The position numbers were made by a program, and so were the translations under genes. Shown piece after piece: positions 11,982-12,270 of a stretch of DNA of 12,270 nucleotides (position 1 is its first letter; every line of letters starts with the position of its first letter). Below the pieces are notes generated by a model. It was not told where the DNA came from, did not search any database, and was given only the letters and a program-made list of their open reading frames with translations. The stretch is from JBMORO01 sp049322295 (GTDB lineage: Bacteria > Patescibacteriota > Minisyncoccia > RBG-13-40-8-A): positions 1 through 12,270 of the forward strand of contig JBMORO010000031.1 of assembly GCA_049322295.1 (NCBI GenBank), given 5' to 3'.

Positions 11982-12270
11982 ATGTCGAAGATTAAATATT
12001 TTAAAAATTATCCTAAGCACTTACTACCTCTTCCTAATCTCGTTGAAATTCAATTAAATAGTTACAATCAATTTCTTAAAAAAGGGCTTCGGGAATTGTT
12101 TGATGAGATTTCACCAATTCGCGATTATGGCGGAAAGGACCTGGCTTTATATTTTGGCGATTATTATTTAGATGAACCAAAATGCGATGAATTAAAAGCC
12201 AAGAAGAATGGTCTTTCCTACGAAGCACCATTGAGGGTTAAGTTAAAATTGGTTAATAAAAAAACCAATG
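11982..12270 (+). CDS. rpoB: DNA-directed RNA polymerase beta subunit, N-terminal part
   Basis: The first 96 codons of rpoB; the gene continues past the right edge. LPLPNLVEIQLNSYNQFL (about 15-32) followed by KGLRELFDEISPIRDYGGKD is the conserved beta-subunit N-terminus (LPDLIEIQLDSFEWFL..GL.ELFEEI.PI.D). LALYFGDYYLDEPKCDELKA and LSYEAPLRVKLKLVNK continue the beta1 domain (normally YxLGEPKYDxxECxxRxxTYAAPLRVKLRLVNKET). It is the catalytic core subunit of RNA polymerase. No rplJ or rplL gene lies directly upstream, unlike the common rplJL-rpoBC order; an island and small genes occupy that side. Confidence 0.96.
   Translation, partial: MSKIKYFKNYPKHLLPLPNLVEIQLNSYNQFLKKGLRELFDEISPIRDYGGKDLALYFGDYYLDEPKCDELKAKKNGLSYEAPLRVKLKLVNKKTN

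Overview
The window looks like a chromosomal segment from a Candidate Phyla Radiation (Patescibacteria, probably Parcubacteria-like) bacterium. This is inferred from several things seen together. The 23S rRNA gene carries a group I intron and several large stem-loop insertions. Intergenic gaps are short and the protein genes are AT-rich. Several genes have a -10 box 6-7 nt before the ATG, so their transcripts would be leaderless. One protein carries a short Cys-rich CxDGxxNxxExGxDCGGxC motif behind a single membrane anchor. The genetic code appears standard.

Region 1 (1-~4035) is the distal part of an rRNA operon. A 23S rRNA gene, open at the left edge and ending near 3524, is interrupted four times. 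A hairpin-bounded insertion sits in the helix 25 region (1-153). An AT-rich imperfect palindrome sits in the helix 68 region (~1490-1640). A second hairpin-bounded insertion sits in the helix 79 region (1961-2106). A group I intron (2540-3296) encodes an I-CreI-like LAGLIDADG endonuclease and splits the sarcin-ricin loop. A 5S gene (3558-3850) follows. It is itself split by a third hairpin-bounded insertion (3621-3786), and that insertion contains a second, complete 5S rRNA gene (3641-3754). The helix 25, helix 79 and 5S insertions share terminal inverted repeats of the form CCCCC..ACCAATT / AATTGGT..GGGGG. They look like one family of rRNA-targeting elements, one of which carries a 5S gene as cargo. 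This is the most striking feature of the window.

Region 2 (4056-6594) is ordinary chromosome: a RimJ/RimL-type GNAT acetyltransferase, a membrane-anchored FxLYD-like protein with a Cys motif, and a RodA/FtsW-family glycosyltransferase. Region 3 (6590-7443) holds a long inverted repeat and a one-gene cassette. The cassette gene encodes an unknown 130-aa protein with its own promoter, Shine-Dalgarno site and terminator, and is flanked by 60-bp direct repeats with a palindromic core.

Region 4 (7462-10966) is an accessory island bracketed by two copies of an inverted repeat, GACATCCGATGTCC/GGACATCGGATGTC. It contains a remnant of a DNA methyltransferase start, a complete type II restriction-modification pair (N6-adenine methyltransferase and PD-(D/E)XK endonuclease), and a separately promoted operon. 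That operon encodes a membrane protein, a small PD-(D/E)XK nuclease-like protein and a zinc-ribbon protein. The operon has no function I recognise and could be a defence accessory or an independent system.

Region 5 (10967-12270) has a truncated duplicate of a gene start, an unknown 84-aa minus-strand gene, a short gene with weak TsaB-like character, and the start of rpoB, which runs off the right edge.
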